Counted from the first letter of the stretch, positions 17,535-27,342 are shown. The stretch: 64,000 nt of DNA from Psychroflexus planctonicus (GCF_014640195.1 NZ_BMGM01000002.1:124001-188000), one strand, 5' to 3'. The notes: generated by a model not told the origin, from the sequence alone. A program made the numbers and translations.

Positions 17535-18056
17535 ATGAATTATAAAATCAAATTTTTAGGTTGTTTGTTTCTTTTGTTAGCAATAACTTATTCATGTTCA
17601 GTTGAAACAGAAAAACATGAAATAACAACACCTGTTCTAGATTTAAAAGCTGTTGGCCCTTTGTTTGAAGGTTCTAATACGTCTACAGCAACTTGGGAAT
17701 TTAATTTAGAAGATTTATTTCCAGAAGTAGAAGGCGATTTAATTATAGAAAAAGCAAAAATCACAAACATTAATATCAAGCCTAAATCGGGTACAGATTA
17801 TCCAAAAATCGGTAAAATGGTCATGGAAATGAAATCGAAATACACTAGCATGACCAGAATTGGATTATTAGAAACGAATATTCAAACCGATAAAAGCTAC
17901 GATTTGCAAGTAGCCAAGAGTCAGGAAGAAATTGAAGTAGCTATAACAGACGAACGCATTACGTTTGTAGGTGATTTTGATATGCTTCAAGAAGATTATT
18001 ATGATGATGTTATTTTTGACTTACAAGTTACCTTTGAAATTGAAACTAGAAAATAA
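17535..18056 (+). CDS. Putative lipoprotein, function unknown
   Basis: A 173-aa lipoprotein. The ATG at 17535 places a clean lipoprotein signal (FLLLAITYSC) at the N-terminus; the earlier in-frame ATG at 17487 would precede it by 16 residues. The mature region is predicted beta-rich with no motif I know. Seven bases separate its end from the DUF2147 gene start at 18064, so the two are likely cotranscribed. Confidence 0.65.
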   Translation: MNYKIKFLGCLFLLLAITYSCSVETEKHEITTPVLDLKAVGPLFEGSNTSTATWEFNLEDLFPEVEGDLIIEKAKITNINIKPKSGTDYPKIGKMVMEMKSKYTSMTRIGLLETNIQTDKSYDLQVAKSQEEIEVAITDERITFVGDFDMLQEDYYDDVIFDLQVTFEIETRK

Positions 18057-18063
18057 ATTTAAT

Positions 18064-18522
18064 ATGAATACTATGAAAAATAAGATTTTTTTAATTGCCT
18101 TTTGTTTAATTGGTTCGCTTGCTTTTGCTCAAGATGCAGACGATATAGTTGGTGTTTGGGAGCCAGGACACGGTAAAGCCAAAGTAAAAATTGACAAAAT
18201 TGACAACAAATATTATGGTAAAATTGTTTGGTTAAAAGAGCCTAACGACCCGCAAACAGGCGAACCAAAATTAGATAAAAACAATCCGGATGAAAGTATG
18301 CAAAACGTTCCTTTACGCGGCTACAGAATTTTAAAAGATTTTGAATACCAAGGAGATGGCGTTTGGGAAGAAGGAACCATTTACGATCCAGAAAATGGAA
18401 CCACTTACAGCTGTGTAATTACCATGAAAGACGAAAACGCATTAGAAATACGTGGTTACGTTGGTGTAAAAACATTTGGTCGCTCTGATACTTGGAGAAG
18501 ACTTAAAATGAAGAAAAAATAA
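18064..18522 (+). CDS. DUF2147 domain secreted protein
   Basis: A 152-aa secreted protein with signal peptide (KNKIFLIAFCLIGSLAFAQ) and a single DUF2147 domain. The family landmarks are visible: VGVWEPGHGKAKVKI, then YGKIVWLKEP, then LRGYRILKDF, and near the end LEIRGYVGVKTFGRSDTW. The domain is a lipocalin-like barrel found in secreted proteins; no enzymatic role is established. Start could be ATG 18064 or 18073; both precede the signal. The longer open frame from 17971 overlaps the upstream gene and is not used. A strong terminator follows. Confidence 0.85.
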   Translation: MNTMKNKIFLIAFCLIGSLAFAQDADDIVGVWEPGHGKAKVKIDKIDNKYYGKIVWLKEPNDPQTGEPKLDKNNPDESMQNVPLRGYRILKDFEYQGDGVWEEGTIYDPENGTTYSCVITMKDENALEIRGYVGVKTFGRSDTWRRLKMKKK

Positions 18523-18540
18523 TAGGTTAACACAAAAAAG

Positions 18541-18577
18541 AAACTGTTGGGATAATTTGTTCTCAACAGTTTTTTTA
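18541..18577 (+). terminator. Rho-independent terminator after the DUF2147 gene
   Basis: AACTGTTG at 18542-18549 pairs with CAACAGTT (18564-18571), extended inward by three more pairs including a G-T wobble, and is followed by a T-run. It begins 18 bases after the stop. Confidence 0.85.
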
Positions 18578-18594
18578 TTTTAAATCCAATAAAG

Positions 18595-19743
18595 ATGAAG
18601 CATAAATACCCAAGATTTTTTTTACTGTCTTTTTTTTGTTTAAGTTTTTTTGTAGCAAATGCACAAGAAGATGAAGAAGACTATAGTATGTATGACAACT
18701 TCGAACTAGAAGATGATGCACCCATAAAAAGATATGCAAAGCCAACTATATCAGGAATGAGTCCGCAGAAATTTATCGGAATTAGTTTTGATGCTCAAAT
18801 GCCTTACCGTTACGAATTTTCTAATGTTACATTTCCAGAATCTTCAGGAAATGGCTTTGATGTTGATGAAGAAAACCCCACAATAAACGAAACAGGAACA
18901 GCTAAATTTACAGGCGGTTTTCGTTTTAATACCAATATTCCAATTATTTCTAAAAGTAGTTTTGTTTGGCAATCAGGCATCAACTTTATGGATACAAGGT
19001 ACACTATTTCAGAAGCTCCTAACAATCCAAAAGACCAACCTGTTATTTTGCCAGATGGTACCGAAGCAAGAACTTTAGGAAGAATATTAAATGAAGATGG
19101 ACTGAGAAACCTAAACTGGACAAACACTTTATTTTTTCCGATGAACGAAACAGAATTCATAGTTTTTCAAGGACAAATGGATTTAAGTGGAAATTATGGA
19201 TTTGAAGATTTTCAGCCTTTAAACACAATTAGGTATAGTGCTGCGGCGGTATATGGTAGAAGAGTGAATGATTATTACCGTTGGGGAGTTGGTGTTGCAA
19301 GAACTTATCGAGTAGGAAACCTAAATTATGTTCCAGTTATTATGTTCGACTGGACGTCTGAAAACAGAAAATGGGGAACAGAAATTTTATTTCCAGCAAG
19401 AGCCTATTTAAGATATAACTTTAGTAAAAATGCTTTACTGCTTGCAGGATTTGATTTAGAAGGTCAAAGTTACCACATAGACGAATATTCAGTAAATGGA
19501 AACTCCTATGAAATTAGAAGAGGAGAAGTAAGACCTAAATTAGAATTTCAAGCTAAAATTACAGGTTATATTTGGGCAAGTGTTCAAGCTGGTTACAGAT
19601 GGGATTGGTCTTATGATGCAGATGAGCTTGACAGTAGTAGAGACTTTTTTAGAGGCTTTTTTGGAAATCAAGAATTCGGTATGATCAATACTTTAGAAAA
19701 TCCTTTATTTTTTAATGTAGGATTAAACTTTGTTAGTCCTTAA
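18595..19743 (+). CDS. Predicted outer-membrane beta-barrel protein (possibly DUF6268 family)
   Basis: A 382-aa protein with a signal peptide (FFCLSFFVANAQ) and an acidic stretch EDEEDYSMYDN, followed by a beta-rich body. Strand-like segments such as FTGGFRFNTNIPI, ILFPARAYLRYNFSK and WASVQAGYRWDW alternate polar and aromatic residues, as in small outer-membrane barrels. The ILFPARAYLRYNFS segment reminds me of DUF6268 proteins, which I cannot verify. It has its own bidirectional terminator and stands between two terminators as a single-gene unit. Confidence 0.65.
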   Translation: MKHKYPRFFLLSFFCLSFFVANAQEDEEDYSMYDNFELEDDAPIKRYAKPTISGMSPQKFIGISFDAQMPYRYEFSNVTFPESSGNGFDVDEENPTINETGTAKFTGGFRFNTNIPIISKSSFVWQSGINFMDTRYTISEAPNNPKDQPVILPDGTEARTLGRILNEDGLRNLNWTNTLFFPMNETEFIVFQGQMDLSGNYGFEDFQPLNTIRYSAAAVYGRRVNDYYRWGVGVARTYRVGNLNYVPVIMFDWTSENRKWGTEILFPARAYLRYNFSKNALLLAGFDLEGQSYHIDEYSVNGNSYEIRRGEVRPKLEFQAKITGYIWASVQAGYRWDWSYDADELDSSRDFFRGFFGNQEFGMINTLENPLFFNVGLNFVSP

Positions 19744-19764
19744 ATATACATTATCACAAAATAC

Positions 19765-19801
19765 AAAAAAGCCTGAAGGATTATTCTTCAGGCTTTTTTT
19801 A
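19765..19801. terminator. Bidirectional rho-independent terminator
   Basis: An A-run, GCCTGAAG (19771-19778), a seven-base loop, CTTCAGGC (19786-19793), and an eight-base T-run. It works in both directions between the convergent genes ending at 19743 and 19827. Confidence 0.9.
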
Positions 19802-19826
19802 GCTTAAAATTAAAATTTTATCACAC

Positions 19827-20513
19827 TTATTCTGGATTTGCACACGTACTGTGTGCTATTTTAAAATGAGTATTTAAACTAAAATTATCTTCTATACTAA
19901 AATACTCTTGTTCATACATTAAAATATTTGCAGGATAAACCACTTTAAAAACTGAATCTTGATCTAAACTATCTAGAAAAGTAAAAGTTTCTTTGTTAGA
20001 ACTTAAAACTACTTGATTAAACCTTCTGCTATTGGTGTTGTAAATGGCTAATGTCAAAGGAAAAATAAAATCTGCACAATTAATATGCTCTTCATAAAAC
20101 ATACCATCGTTGCACATTTGCTTAACACTTTCAAGCTCATCTTCAGAAGAAATACTGTGTTTTTCAAAATTTATTAGGCTGATAGATATAGGAAAGATAA
20201 TTTCAATTTCAACATCATAATTGTTCAAGTGTTCTAAATCTTCTTCGTTTTCAATGTTTCTGATTTCATTACCAACTTGAATTTTGTAAGGATAGTTGAT
20301 GCTAAAACAATGCGAGTCATCAATAAAATCATCATAACTGGCATCGTGCGAAGTAACAGACTTCATTAAGTTGGTTAAGTCATCATCAAACCTTAAATTG
20401 GCTTCTTCATTTTCTTCTACAACAATGGTTTCATTTTCATAACAAGATGAAAAACATACCAAAAGGCTAAATACTAAAGTTAATTTTATAATTCTATCTA
20501 ACTGCATCATCAT
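19827..20513 (-). CDS. Putative lipoprotein, function unknown
   Basis: About 228 aa. It has a lipoprotein signal ending CFSSCYEN; three consecutive ATGs at 20513, 20510 and 20507 are possible starts and all give the same mature protein. The body is acidic, with several Cys (MCNDGMFYEEHINCADF) that might form disulfides. It is divergent from the ECF sigma gene, with ~85 bases between. It may be controlled by that sigma factor, but the sequence does not show it. Confidence 0.6.
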   Translation of the reverse strand: MMMQLDRIIKLTLVFSLLVCFSSCYENETIVVEENEEANLRFDDDLTNLMKSVTSHDASYDDFIDDSHCFSINYPYKIQVGNEIRNIENEEDLEHLNNYDVEIEIIFPISISLINFEKHSISSEDELESVKQMCNDGMFYEEHINCADFIFPLTLAIYNTNSRRFNQVVLSSNKETFTFLDSLDQDSVFKVVYPANILMYEQEYFSIEDNFSLNTHFKIAHSTCANPE

Positions 20514-20597
20514 TAATTTACATATATAAAACAATTCAAAATTAATTATTCCTACCCATAATTAAATATTTTTTTACTTTTACATCAATTCTATTTC

Positions 20598-21113
20598 ATG
20601 GATAAACCATTACACAAAGATGTATGCGAAGAACATATTTTTGGAAAAATACATCAAAAATATGCAAAAGACTTGCATGATTTTATTTATTATAAATTTG
20701 GTAACGAAGCTGATGCTAACGACAAAGTGCAACATGCTTTTTTGAAACTTTGGGAAAACTGTAAAAAAGTAAGTCTAGATAAAGCCAAAAGTTTTTTGTT
20801 TTCTGTTGCTAACAATGCTACTTTAAATGTGATGAAACATAAAAAAGTGGTGCTCAAATATCAAAAGCAACCCCAAAAAACTTCAACGCAAATCGATCCG
20901 CAACATGTTTTAGAAGAAAAAGAATATTTACAAAAATTTCAAAATGCCTTAGCTAGATTAACCCCAGAAAAACGGGTTACATTTATGATGAATAGAGTAG
21001 AAGGGAAGTCGCATCAGGAAATTGCAGATTTAGAAGGAATCTCAAAAAAAGCGGTTGAAAAGCGTATTTACACAGCCTTGAAACAATTGAAAGAAGAACT
21101 AGGTGAATTTTAA
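20598..21113 (+). CDS. ECF-type RNA polymerase sigma factor
   Basis: A 171-aa ECF sigma factor with region 2 (YYKFGNEADANDKVQHAFLK, then KAKSFLFSVANNATLNVMK, ~31-82) and region 4 (LTPEKRVTFMMNRVEGKSHQ then EIADLEGISKKAVEKRIYTA, ~115-158), the only two conserved domains of the group. It is followed by a FecR anti-sigma regulator gene and a TonB receptor gene. That order is the usual cell-surface signalling cassette of Bacteroidetes, in which receptor occupancy releases the sigma factor to raise uptake genes. Confidence 0.93.
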   Translation: MDKPLHKDVCEEHIFGKIHQKYAKDLHDFIYYKFGNEADANDKVQHAFLKLWENCKKVSLDKAKSFLFSVANNATLNVMKHKKVVLKYQKQPQKTSTQIDPQHVLEEKEYLQKFQNALARLTPEKRVTFMMNRVEGKSHQEIADLEGISKKAVEKRIYTALKQLKEELGEF

Positions 21114-21172
21114 CAAATTTGAAGTAGGACAAATAATAGTTGAGTTGTTATATAGATGGGAATGAAATTGTT

Positions 21173-22078
21173 ATGAATAAAGAAAAACAGATTAAAGGTT
21201 GGTTAAACGGAAGCTTGAAAGAAGACGAGCTTATTCAATTTAAAGCTTCTGAAGAATTTAAAAAGCTTCAAAAGATAAACGATGCAGCTCAACTATTTAA
21301 AGCACCAGAATTTGATGCTGATGCTTCTCAAGCTTCAATTAAATTGACAAAGTTAAATCATAACAAGAGCAGCAATAGAACTATTTTTTACAAATGGTCT
21401 GCTATTGCTGCCATTCTTATTTTAGGTGTATTCATTGCATTTCAATGGTTTTCAGTTTCAAATACAATCATTACTACGGCTGCCAATCAACAAGAAATTG
21501 TAAGCTTACCCGATAAATCTAAGGTGTACTTAAATTCAAATTCTACTTTAAGTTATTCAGAACAAGATTTTACAGACAATAGAACGCTAAGCTTAGAAGG
21601 AGAAGCTTTTTTTATGGTTGAAAGGGGAAGCACTTTTATTGTAAATACGCCTATGACAAGCGTAGAAGTATTAGGAACTACTTTTAATATAAAATCAAGA
21701 TCAAATTTTTCTGAAGTAGATTGCTATTCTGGAAAAGTAAAAGTAACCGATGTACAAAAAAATGAAGCTATATTAACTTCCTTGCAACGTTTTGCTAATT
21801 ATGATGGTAAGTCTCAAACAACTACCTTTTCCAAAAAAGCGCCTAATTGGATAGGTCAAGGCAAATCCAGTTTTTACAAAACGCCTCTATATTTTGTACT
21901 TGAAGAATTGGCAACGCAACACCAAATTGATCTTCACACAGAAAGCATAGATACATCTGTTATTTATTCTGGTAGTTTTGAGCATGAAAATCTAGAAAAT
22001 GCATTACAATCTATAACGCTTCCATTACAATTAAACTACACTATTCAAGAAAATCAAGTAACTTTACAAAAAGATTAG
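21173..22078 (+). CDS. FecR-family anti-sigma/sigma regulator
   Basis: A 301-aa protein (start ATG 21173; the frame upstream begins with a TTG and is weaker). Order: a cytoplasmic N-terminal segment (~1-65), a transmembrane helix (KWSAIAAILILGVFIAFQWF, ~72-92), and a periplasmic FecR domain with the signature GEAFFMVERGSTFIVNTPMT and VEVLGTTFNIKS (~145-180). It ends with a secretin/TonB short-N-terminal-like fold (FYKTPLYFVLEELATQH), typical of DUF4974. It should pass the receptor signal to the ECF factor upstream. It ends 2 bases before the TonB receptor start. Confidence 0.93.
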   Translation: MNKEKQIKGWLNGSLKEDELIQFKASEEFKKLQKINDAAQLFKAPEFDADASQASIKLTKLNHNKSSNRTIFYKWSAIAAILILGVFIAFQWFSVSNTIITTAANQQEIVSLPDKSKVYLNSNSTLSYSEQDFTDNRTLSLEGEAFFMVERGSTFIVNTPMTSVEVLGTTFNIKSRSNFSEVDCYSGKVKVTDVQKNEAILTSLQRFANYDGKSQTTTFSKKAPNWIGQGKSSFYKTPLYFVLEELATQHQIDLHTESIDTSVIYSGSFEHENLENALQSITLPLQLNYTIQENQVTLQKD

Positions 22079-22080
22079 AC

Positions 22081-24597
22081 TTGAGACTTCTTGTTTTTAC
22101 TTGCTTTTTTCTTATTCAATTAGGAAATCCAATTTTTGCTCAAAAATCCTATTCAGATTACGTCTCTTTAACTGATGTTTTTGAAAAATTGAATAATGAA
22201 TATCAAGTAGATTTTTCTTATTCCAATCAAGAAATAGATGGCATTTCGATTGAAAAATTTGATTTATCCATAGGTTTAAAGCCAACTATTGAACATTTAC
22301 AAGCAGTTTGTTCCTTTAACTTTGAGCAGTTGCCCAATCAAATTATTGCTGTTGTTCTCAAACCAGAATTCGAATTATTCTGTTTGAAAGCAATTCACTT
22401 TGAAAAGCAAATAGCTTTAAATCAAGTTGAATATTTTATAGATAACTATAAAATCAGCAATCTTGATGATGATAAAATATGGCTTCCCATTTCAAAAAAT
22501 AAAAATACCGAGATTTATGCTAAAGCAAAAGGCTTCGAAAAAAAGATCATCGACTCTAAATCTGTAATGGAAAAAGAATGTTACGAATTATATTTTTTAT
22601 CCGAGTCTATTAATTTAGATGAAGTAATTATAACAAATTATTTAACCAAAGGAATCAATAAGATGAAATCTGGACAAATCAGGTTTATGGCATCTTATTT
22701 TGGAGCTCTACCTGGATTAATAGAACCAGATGTACTACAAAGTATTCAGGCTCTTCCTGGAGTAATGAGTACTGAAGAAAGTGTTTCGTACTTAAACGTA
22801 CGCGGTGGAACTCACGATCAAAACCTATTTTTGTGGGATGGCATAAAACTCTACCAAACTTCTCATTTTTTTGGAATGATTACCGCTTTAAATCCTTACA
22901 TGACACAAACTACAGATATTATTAAAAATGCTTCGAATTCTGAATTTGGTGATGGTGTTTCCAGTGTTATTAATATGAAAACAAATCCAAAAATAAATCA
23001 GAAATTAAAAGCTGAAGCAGGTGTAAATTTAATTCATGCCGATTTTTTTGTAGATACGCCAATACAAGAAAATTCGTCATTACAAATTTCAGGTAGACAA
23101 TCTATAAATCAATTAATTAAAACACCAACTTATGATGAATTTTTCAACAAAGTTTTTCAGAATACATCGGTTATCGCTCCAATTAATAATAATGAAATCG
23201 CACAAGATGATGATTTTTCATTTAATGATTTTTCTTTTAGATGGTTGTACCAATTGTCAAAAAAAGACCTTATTCGCATAAATGGCTTATTTGCAAATGA
23301 TGAATTTTCCTTAAATAGACAAGAGTTTGGAACTGATTTAATTTCTTCTCGAGAAAGTAATTTAGACCAACAGAATTCAGCTTTTGGTGCTTTTTATCAA
23401 AGAGATTGGAACAAACAATTCACTTCTTCATTTCAGTTTTATACCAGCAATTATCAGTTTCGAGCAATAAATACAGATGTACTACAAGCGCAAACTTTAA
23501 TTGAAGAAAACCAAGTTGAAGAATGGGGTTTTAAATTGAAAAATACATACCAATTGAATTCTGAAATATCTTTTGTTGGTGGTTATCAATTCAATGAAAC
23601 TGGAATTTTAAATTTTGAAAGCATCAGTAATCCTTTTTTTAGACGGAGTGAAAGAGAAGCTATCATTACCAACAGTTTGTTTTTGGGTGTAAATTATCAA
23701 CCCACTAAACAAACCAATTTAAATATAGGTTCTCGTTTAAACCACATATCAAAATTTAATAGTTTGTTATTTGAACCTAGAATAAATTTTAGCCATCGCT
23801 TTTTTAAACATTTTATTTTTGAATTTAAAGCCGAACAGAAAAGTCAAATTACTTCTCAAATCATAGATCAACAATCCGATTTTTTAGGAGTTGAGAGTAG
23901 AAGATGGGTACTAGCTAATCCAGATGAAATACCTGTAATTACTAGTGAGCAGCTTTCATTTGGTTTGAGTTACCAAAAGAATAATTGGTTAATAACATCA
24001 GATTTTTATTACAAGCGTATATTGGACATTACATCGCAAAGTCAAGGATTTCAAAATCAGTTTCAATTTGAAACTACTCAAGGTAATTATGAAGTTTTTG
24101 GGGCGGAATTTCTAATTAATAAAAAATGGAATCAATTTTCAACATGGTTAAGTTATTCTTTGTCTGATAATAAGTATTATTTTGAAGACTTTGAACCTCA
24201 AGAGTTTGCTAATAATTTAGACATTACACACGTAATTGATTTAGGAATCAATTATTCCTATGAAAATTTCAATATAGCTACAGGATTACATTGGCATTCA
24301 GGACTTCCAACAACACCTGTAATTCAAAATACAAATACTGAAGATTTGTCCTTTACCTTTGGAAATCCAAATACAAACAGATTAAGAAATTTCTTTAGAG
24401 TTGATTTTTCTGCAAATTATGAGTTTACACTTAAAGATGATGTGAAAATGTATATGGGAATGTCTATTTGGAATGTTTTAGGAAGAAATAATGTATATAA
24501 TTCGTTTTATTCCAATCCAAACCATAGCATGATGTCGCAATCTTTTCAACAAGGATTGGGTTTTACTCCTAATTTTAGTCTAAGAATTCAATTTTAA
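22081..24597 (+). CDS. TonB-dependent outer-membrane receptor with N-terminal STN-like signalling domain
   Basis: An 838-aa transporter. The signal peptide begins directly at TTG 22081; no ATG lies near it, and the signal ends FAQ, so a TTG start is likely. The N-terminal ~90 residues resemble a secretin/TonB short N-terminal domain (YVSLTDVFEKLNNEYQVDFS), which contacts FecR. A plug follows (~195-300: PDVLQSIQALPGVMSTEES, YLNVRGGTHDQNLFLWDGI), then a beta-barrel to the end, which finishes in FSLRIQF. The ligand is unknown. There is no SusD gene next to it, so it is not a polysaccharide-utilisation locus. Confidence 0.9.
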   Translation: MRLLVFTCFFLIQLGNPIFAQKSYSDYVSLTDVFEKLNNEYQVDFSYSNQEIDGISIEKFDLSIGLKPTIEHLQAVCSFNFEQLPNQIIAVVLKPEFELFCLKAIHFEKQIALNQVEYFIDNYKISNLDDDKIWLPISKNKNTEIYAKAKGFEKKIIDSKSVMEKECYELYFLSESINLDEVIITNYLTKGINKMKSGQIRFMASYFGALPGLIEPDVLQSIQALPGVMSTEESVSYLNVRGGTHDQNLFLWDGIKLYQTSHFFGMITALNPYMTQTTDIIKNASNSEFGDGVSSVINMKTNPKINQKLKAEAGVNLIHADFFVDTPIQENSSLQISGRQSINQLIKTPTYDEFFNKVFQNTSVIAPINNNEIAQDDDFSFNDFSFRWLYQLSKKDLIRINGLFANDEFSLNRQEFGTDLISSRESNLDQQNSAFGAFYQRDWNKQFTSSFQFYTSNYQFRAINTDVLQAQTLIEENQVEEWGFKLKNTYQLNSEISFVGGYQFNETGILNFESISNPFFRRSEREAIITNSLFLGVNYQPTKQTNLNIGSRLNHISKFNSLLFEPRINFSHRFFKHFIFEFKAEQKSQITSQIIDQQSDFLGVESRRWVLANPDEIPVITSEQLSFGLSYQKNNWLITSDFYYKRILDITSQSQGFQNQFQFETTQGNYEVFGAEFLINKKWNQFSTWLSYSLSDNKYYFEDFEPQEFANNLDITHVIDLGINYSYENFNIATGLHWHSGLPTTPVIQNTNTEDLSFTFGNPNTNRLRNFFRVDFSANYEFTLKDDVKMYMGMSIWNVLGRNNVYNSFYSNPNHSMMSQSFQQGLGFTPNFSLRIQF

Positions 24598-24632
24598 AAA
24601 AAATGCCGTTATGTCTTAAACATAACGGCATT
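24594..24632 (-). terminator. Terminator for the minus-strand pnp transcript
   Basis: AATGCCGTTATG (24602-24613) and its exact complement (24621-24632) enclose a seven-base loop. On the minus strand a run of eight T bases follows the stem; on the plus strand no T-run follows. It therefore serves pnp better than the TonB receptor gene. Confidence 0.8.
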
Positions 24633-24653
24633 AAAGTAAATTAATCTTTCTAA

Positions 24654-26870
24654 TTAATTTCTTTTATCTCTAGAATCTCTTCTTGAGTCATTTCTGTCAT
24701 TTCTATCGTTTCTATCGTTTCTACGATTGTTACTAGGTTTAGAACTTTCTTGGTAACCTTCAGGCTTTTCAAGAAGCGCTTTTCTAGATACTTTTTCCTT
24801 ACGAGTTCTTGAGTCAATACCAAAGTATTTTACATCAATTACATCGCCAAGGCTTAATACATCGCTTACGTTGTCTGTGCGTTCCCAAGCCAATTCAGAA
24901 ATATGAAGTAAAACTTCGTTACCTGGAGCTTCAATGTATTCTACAACTGCACCAAAATCAAGTAATTTAATTACTTTAACTTTATACACATTTCCAACTT
25001 CTGGCTTAAATAACATAGATTCTATGCGCGCTAAAACTTGGTCTATTCCTTTTTGGCTAGTGCCTAAAATTTCCACAACACCTTTTTCATCTACTTCATT
25101 GATAACTATAGTAGTTTCTGTAGTTTTTTGAAGTTCCTGAATATTTTTACCTCCTGGTCCAATAAATGCACCAATATAATCTCCAGGAATGGTTCTGGTA
25201 ATAATTTTTGGAGCGTGTGCTTTTACATTTTCATTTGGAGCAGGAATGGTTTCTGTAAGTTTACTTAAAATGTGCAATCTTCCTTCTCTCGCTTGTTTTA
25301 AAGCTTTCACTAAAATTTCATAAGAAAGACCTTTCACTTTAATGTCCATTTGGCAAGCTGTAATACCATCTTCTGTACCAGTTACTTTAAAGTCCATGTC
25401 ACCTAAGTGATCTTCGTCTCCTAAAATATCAGAAAGAACAGCATATTTATCGCCTTCAGAAATCAATCCCATAGCAATACCAGAGACAGGCTTTTTAAGT
25501 TGAACACCAGCATCCATCAAAGACATTGTTCCAGCACAAACGGTTGCCATAGAAGAAGAACCATTCGATTCTAGTACTTCCGAAACAACACGAACTGTAT
25601 ACGGGCAATCTGCTGGAATCATTCCTTTTAATGCACGTTGGGCTAAGTTTCCGTGGCCAATTTCTCTACGAGAAGTTCCGCGAATAGGATAAGCTTCACC
25701 CGTACAAAAAGGAGGGAAGTTATAGTGTAAGTAGAAAGTTTCTTCGCCTTGTAGCGTAGGATTATCTACCATATTTGCTTCTCTAGAAGTTCCTAAAGTT
25801 ACCGTAGCCAAAGCTTGTGTTTCACCACGTGTAAATACAGCCGAACCATGCGTAGAAGGCAAATAGTCTACTTCACACCAAATCGGTCTAATTTCGTCTA
25901 ACTTACGTCCGTCTAACCTTACTTTTTCATCTAAGGTTAAGGTTCTTACTGCTTCTTTATGGGTTTCAGCAAAATATTTAGAAATAAAGCCTTTTACTTC
26001 TTCTTGTTCTTCTTCCGTAAATTCAGCTAAAATATCTTCTTTTACTTGAGAAAATGCTTCACCGCGTTCTTTTTTGCCTAAGCCTTGTTTCGCTATATCA
26101 TAACATTTTTGGTAGGCTTTATCGTGAACGAGTTGCTTTAACTCTTCATTTTCTTCAGCTACTTCGTACTCACGTGTTTCTTTTTTACCAACTTGCTTTA
26201 CAAGTCTACGTTGTGCTTGACATTGTTCTTTAATGGCTTCATGAGCAAATTTAATGGCTTCTGCCATTTCTTCTTCAGAACATTCGTCCATTTCACCTTC
26301 AACCATAGAAACGCTGTCTTCTGAGGCACCAACCATCATATCCATGTCTGCTTCTTCTAATTGAGCATAGCTAGGATTGATAACAAATTCTCCATTTACG
26401 CGGGCAACACGAACTTCTGAAATAGGACATTCGAAAGGAATGTCTGATAATTGTATTGCTGTTGAAGCTGCAAAACCTGCTAGCGCGTCTGGAATAACCG
26501 TATCGTCATGAGACATTAATTGAATCATAACTTGTGTTTCATACATGTAATCTTTTGGGAAAAGTGGTCTTAGTACACGATCTACTAAACGCATTACCAA
26601 TATTTCTTCGTTGCTTGGTCTTGCTTCTCTTTTCATAAAACCACCTGGATATCTTCCTGCGGCTGCGAACTTTTCACGATAATCTAAAGTTAATGGGAAA
26701 AAGCCCATTGTACTTGGTTTGTGTGAAGAAACAACAGTACAAAGTAACATGGTGTCACCCATTCTTACAACAACTGAACCGTGTGCTTGTTTTGCTAATT
26801 TTCCTGTTTCAATGGAAATTTCGCGACCATCAGCTAGTGTGATGGTTTCCTTAAATGTTTTTGGAATCAT
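24654..26870 (-). CDS. pnp: Polyribonucleotide nucleotidyltransferase (PNPase)
   Basis: A 738-aa phosphorolytic 3'-5' exoribonuclease of RNA turnover. Two RNase PH domains (~1-215 and ~310-545) flank the alpha-helical linker; a KH domain ([20 protein letters not shown], ~562-625) and an S1 domain ([20 protein letters not shown], ~635-700) follow. The catalytic region [20 protein letters not shown], with its Asp, is present. The protein ends in an Arg/Asn/Asp repeat tail (see the repeat entry), which may add RNA binding. rpsO lies directly upstream, the arrangement also seen in enterobacteria, but a terminator separates the two here. Confidence 0.97.
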   Translation of the reverse strand: MIPKTFKETITLADGREISIETGKLAKQAHGSVVVRMGDTMLLCTVVSSHKPSTMGFFPLTLDYREKFAAAGRYPGGFMKREARPSNEEILVMRLVDRVLRPLFPKDYMYETQVMIQLMSHDDTVIPDALAGFAASTAIQLSDIPFECPISEVRVARVNGEFVINPSYAQLEEADMDMMVGASEDSVSMVEGEMDECSEEEMAEAIKFAHEAIKEQCQAQRRLVKQVGKKETREYEVAEENEELKQLVHDKAYQKCYDIAKQGLGKKERGEAFSQVKEDILAEFTEEEQEEVKGFISKYFAETHKEAVRTLTLDEKVRLDGRKLDEIRPIWCEVDYLPSTHGSAVFTRGETQALATVTLGTSREANMVDNPTLQGEETFYLHYNFPPFCTGEAYPIRGTSRREIGHGNLAQRALKGMIPADCPYTVRVVSEVLESNGSSSMATVCAGTMSLMDAGVQLKKPVSGIAMGLISEGDKYAVLSDILGDEDHLGDMDFKVTGTEDGITACQMDIKVKGLSYEILVKALKQAREGRLHILSKLTETIPAPNENVKAHAPKIITRTIPGDYIGAFIGPGGKNIQELQKTTETTIVINEVDEKGVVEILGTSQKGIDQVLARIESMLFKPEVGNVYKVKVIKLLDFGAVVEYIEAPGNEVLLHISELAWERTDNVSDVLSLGDVIDVKYFGIDSRTRKEKVSRKALLEKPEGYQESSKPSNNRRNDRNDRNDRNDSRRDSRDKRN
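24691..24726 (-). repeat. Tandem 9-bp repeat coding the PNPase Arg-Asn-Asp tail
   Basis: Four 9-bp units, with TTTCTATCG or a near match on the plus strand, lie in the last codons of pnp and encode Arg-Asn-Asp triplets. Such arrays can change copy number by slippage without shifting the frame. The tail is a basic/acidic low-complexity segment after the S1 domain. Confidence 0.8.
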
Positions 26871-26990
26871 AAATAAAAAATAAATTAAAAAATCTAATCT
26901 CAGAATTTTCGGTCTGTCCGAGTTGTGTTGTTGTTGAAGTTGTACCGACCTTTGAGAAACTTAGGCTTTCAATATTTAAGTAAAGATATA

Positions 26991-27013
26991 AAAAAAGGGG
27001 CAAAAGCCCCTTT
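26991..27013 (-). terminator. Rho-independent terminator of rpsO
   Basis: AAAGGGGC (26994-27001), an AAAA loop, and GCCCCTTT (27006-27013) form a perfect stem. On the minus strand a T-run follows. It starts eight bases after the rpsO stop. pnp therefore probably has its own promoter in 26871-26990; a TATCTTTA sequence at 26981-26988 (minus) is a candidate. Confidence 0.88.
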
Positions 27014-27020
27014 AGTTTGA

Positions 27021-27290
27021 TTATTTTCTTAATCCTAATTCTTTTATTATCGCTCTGTAGCGCATAATGTCTTTTTTCATGAGGTAATTTAATAGGTTTC
27101 TTCTTTTTCCTACTAAACCTACAAGCGATTTTTTTGAATTAAAATCTTTCTTGTTGTTTTTCATGTGTTGAGAGATGTGCTCAATTCGCTTTGTCATTAA
27201 TGCGATTTGTCCCTCTGCAGAACCTGTGTCCTGCTCGCTTTTGCCGTGCTTAGCAAAAAGCTCTTTTTTTACTTCTTTTGATAAATACAT
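27021..27290 (-). CDS. rpsO: 30S ribosomal protein S15
   Basis: An 89-aa primary 16S rRNA-binding protein, the normal S15 length. The family core is clear: TGSAEGQIALMTKRIEHISQ, then HMKNNKKDFNSKKSLVGLVG and KRRNLLNYL. S15 nucleates the central domain of the 30S platform. The gene has its own terminator before pnp and a probable promoter ~50 bases upstream. Confidence 0.98.
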   Translation of the reverse strand: MYLSKEVKKELFAKHGKSEQDTGSAEGQIALMTKRIEHISQHMKNNKKDFNSKKSLVGLVGKRRNLLNYLMKKDIMRYRAIIKELGLRK

Positions 27291-27342
27291 GCCAATATTG
27301 GTTCAATGATTATTATGTACAGATAGATTTTCTATCAGCTCG

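Noticed and set aside
17971-18063. Long upstream extension of the DUF2147 frame
   Set aside because: It overlaps the preceding lipoprotein gene and would place the signal peptide about 35 residues inside the protein; the ATG at 18064 or 18073 is better.
24934-25131. Open frame opposite pnp
   Set aside because: It is the antisense of a clear enzyme, has no homology I know and no promoter; it is a shadow of biased codon use.
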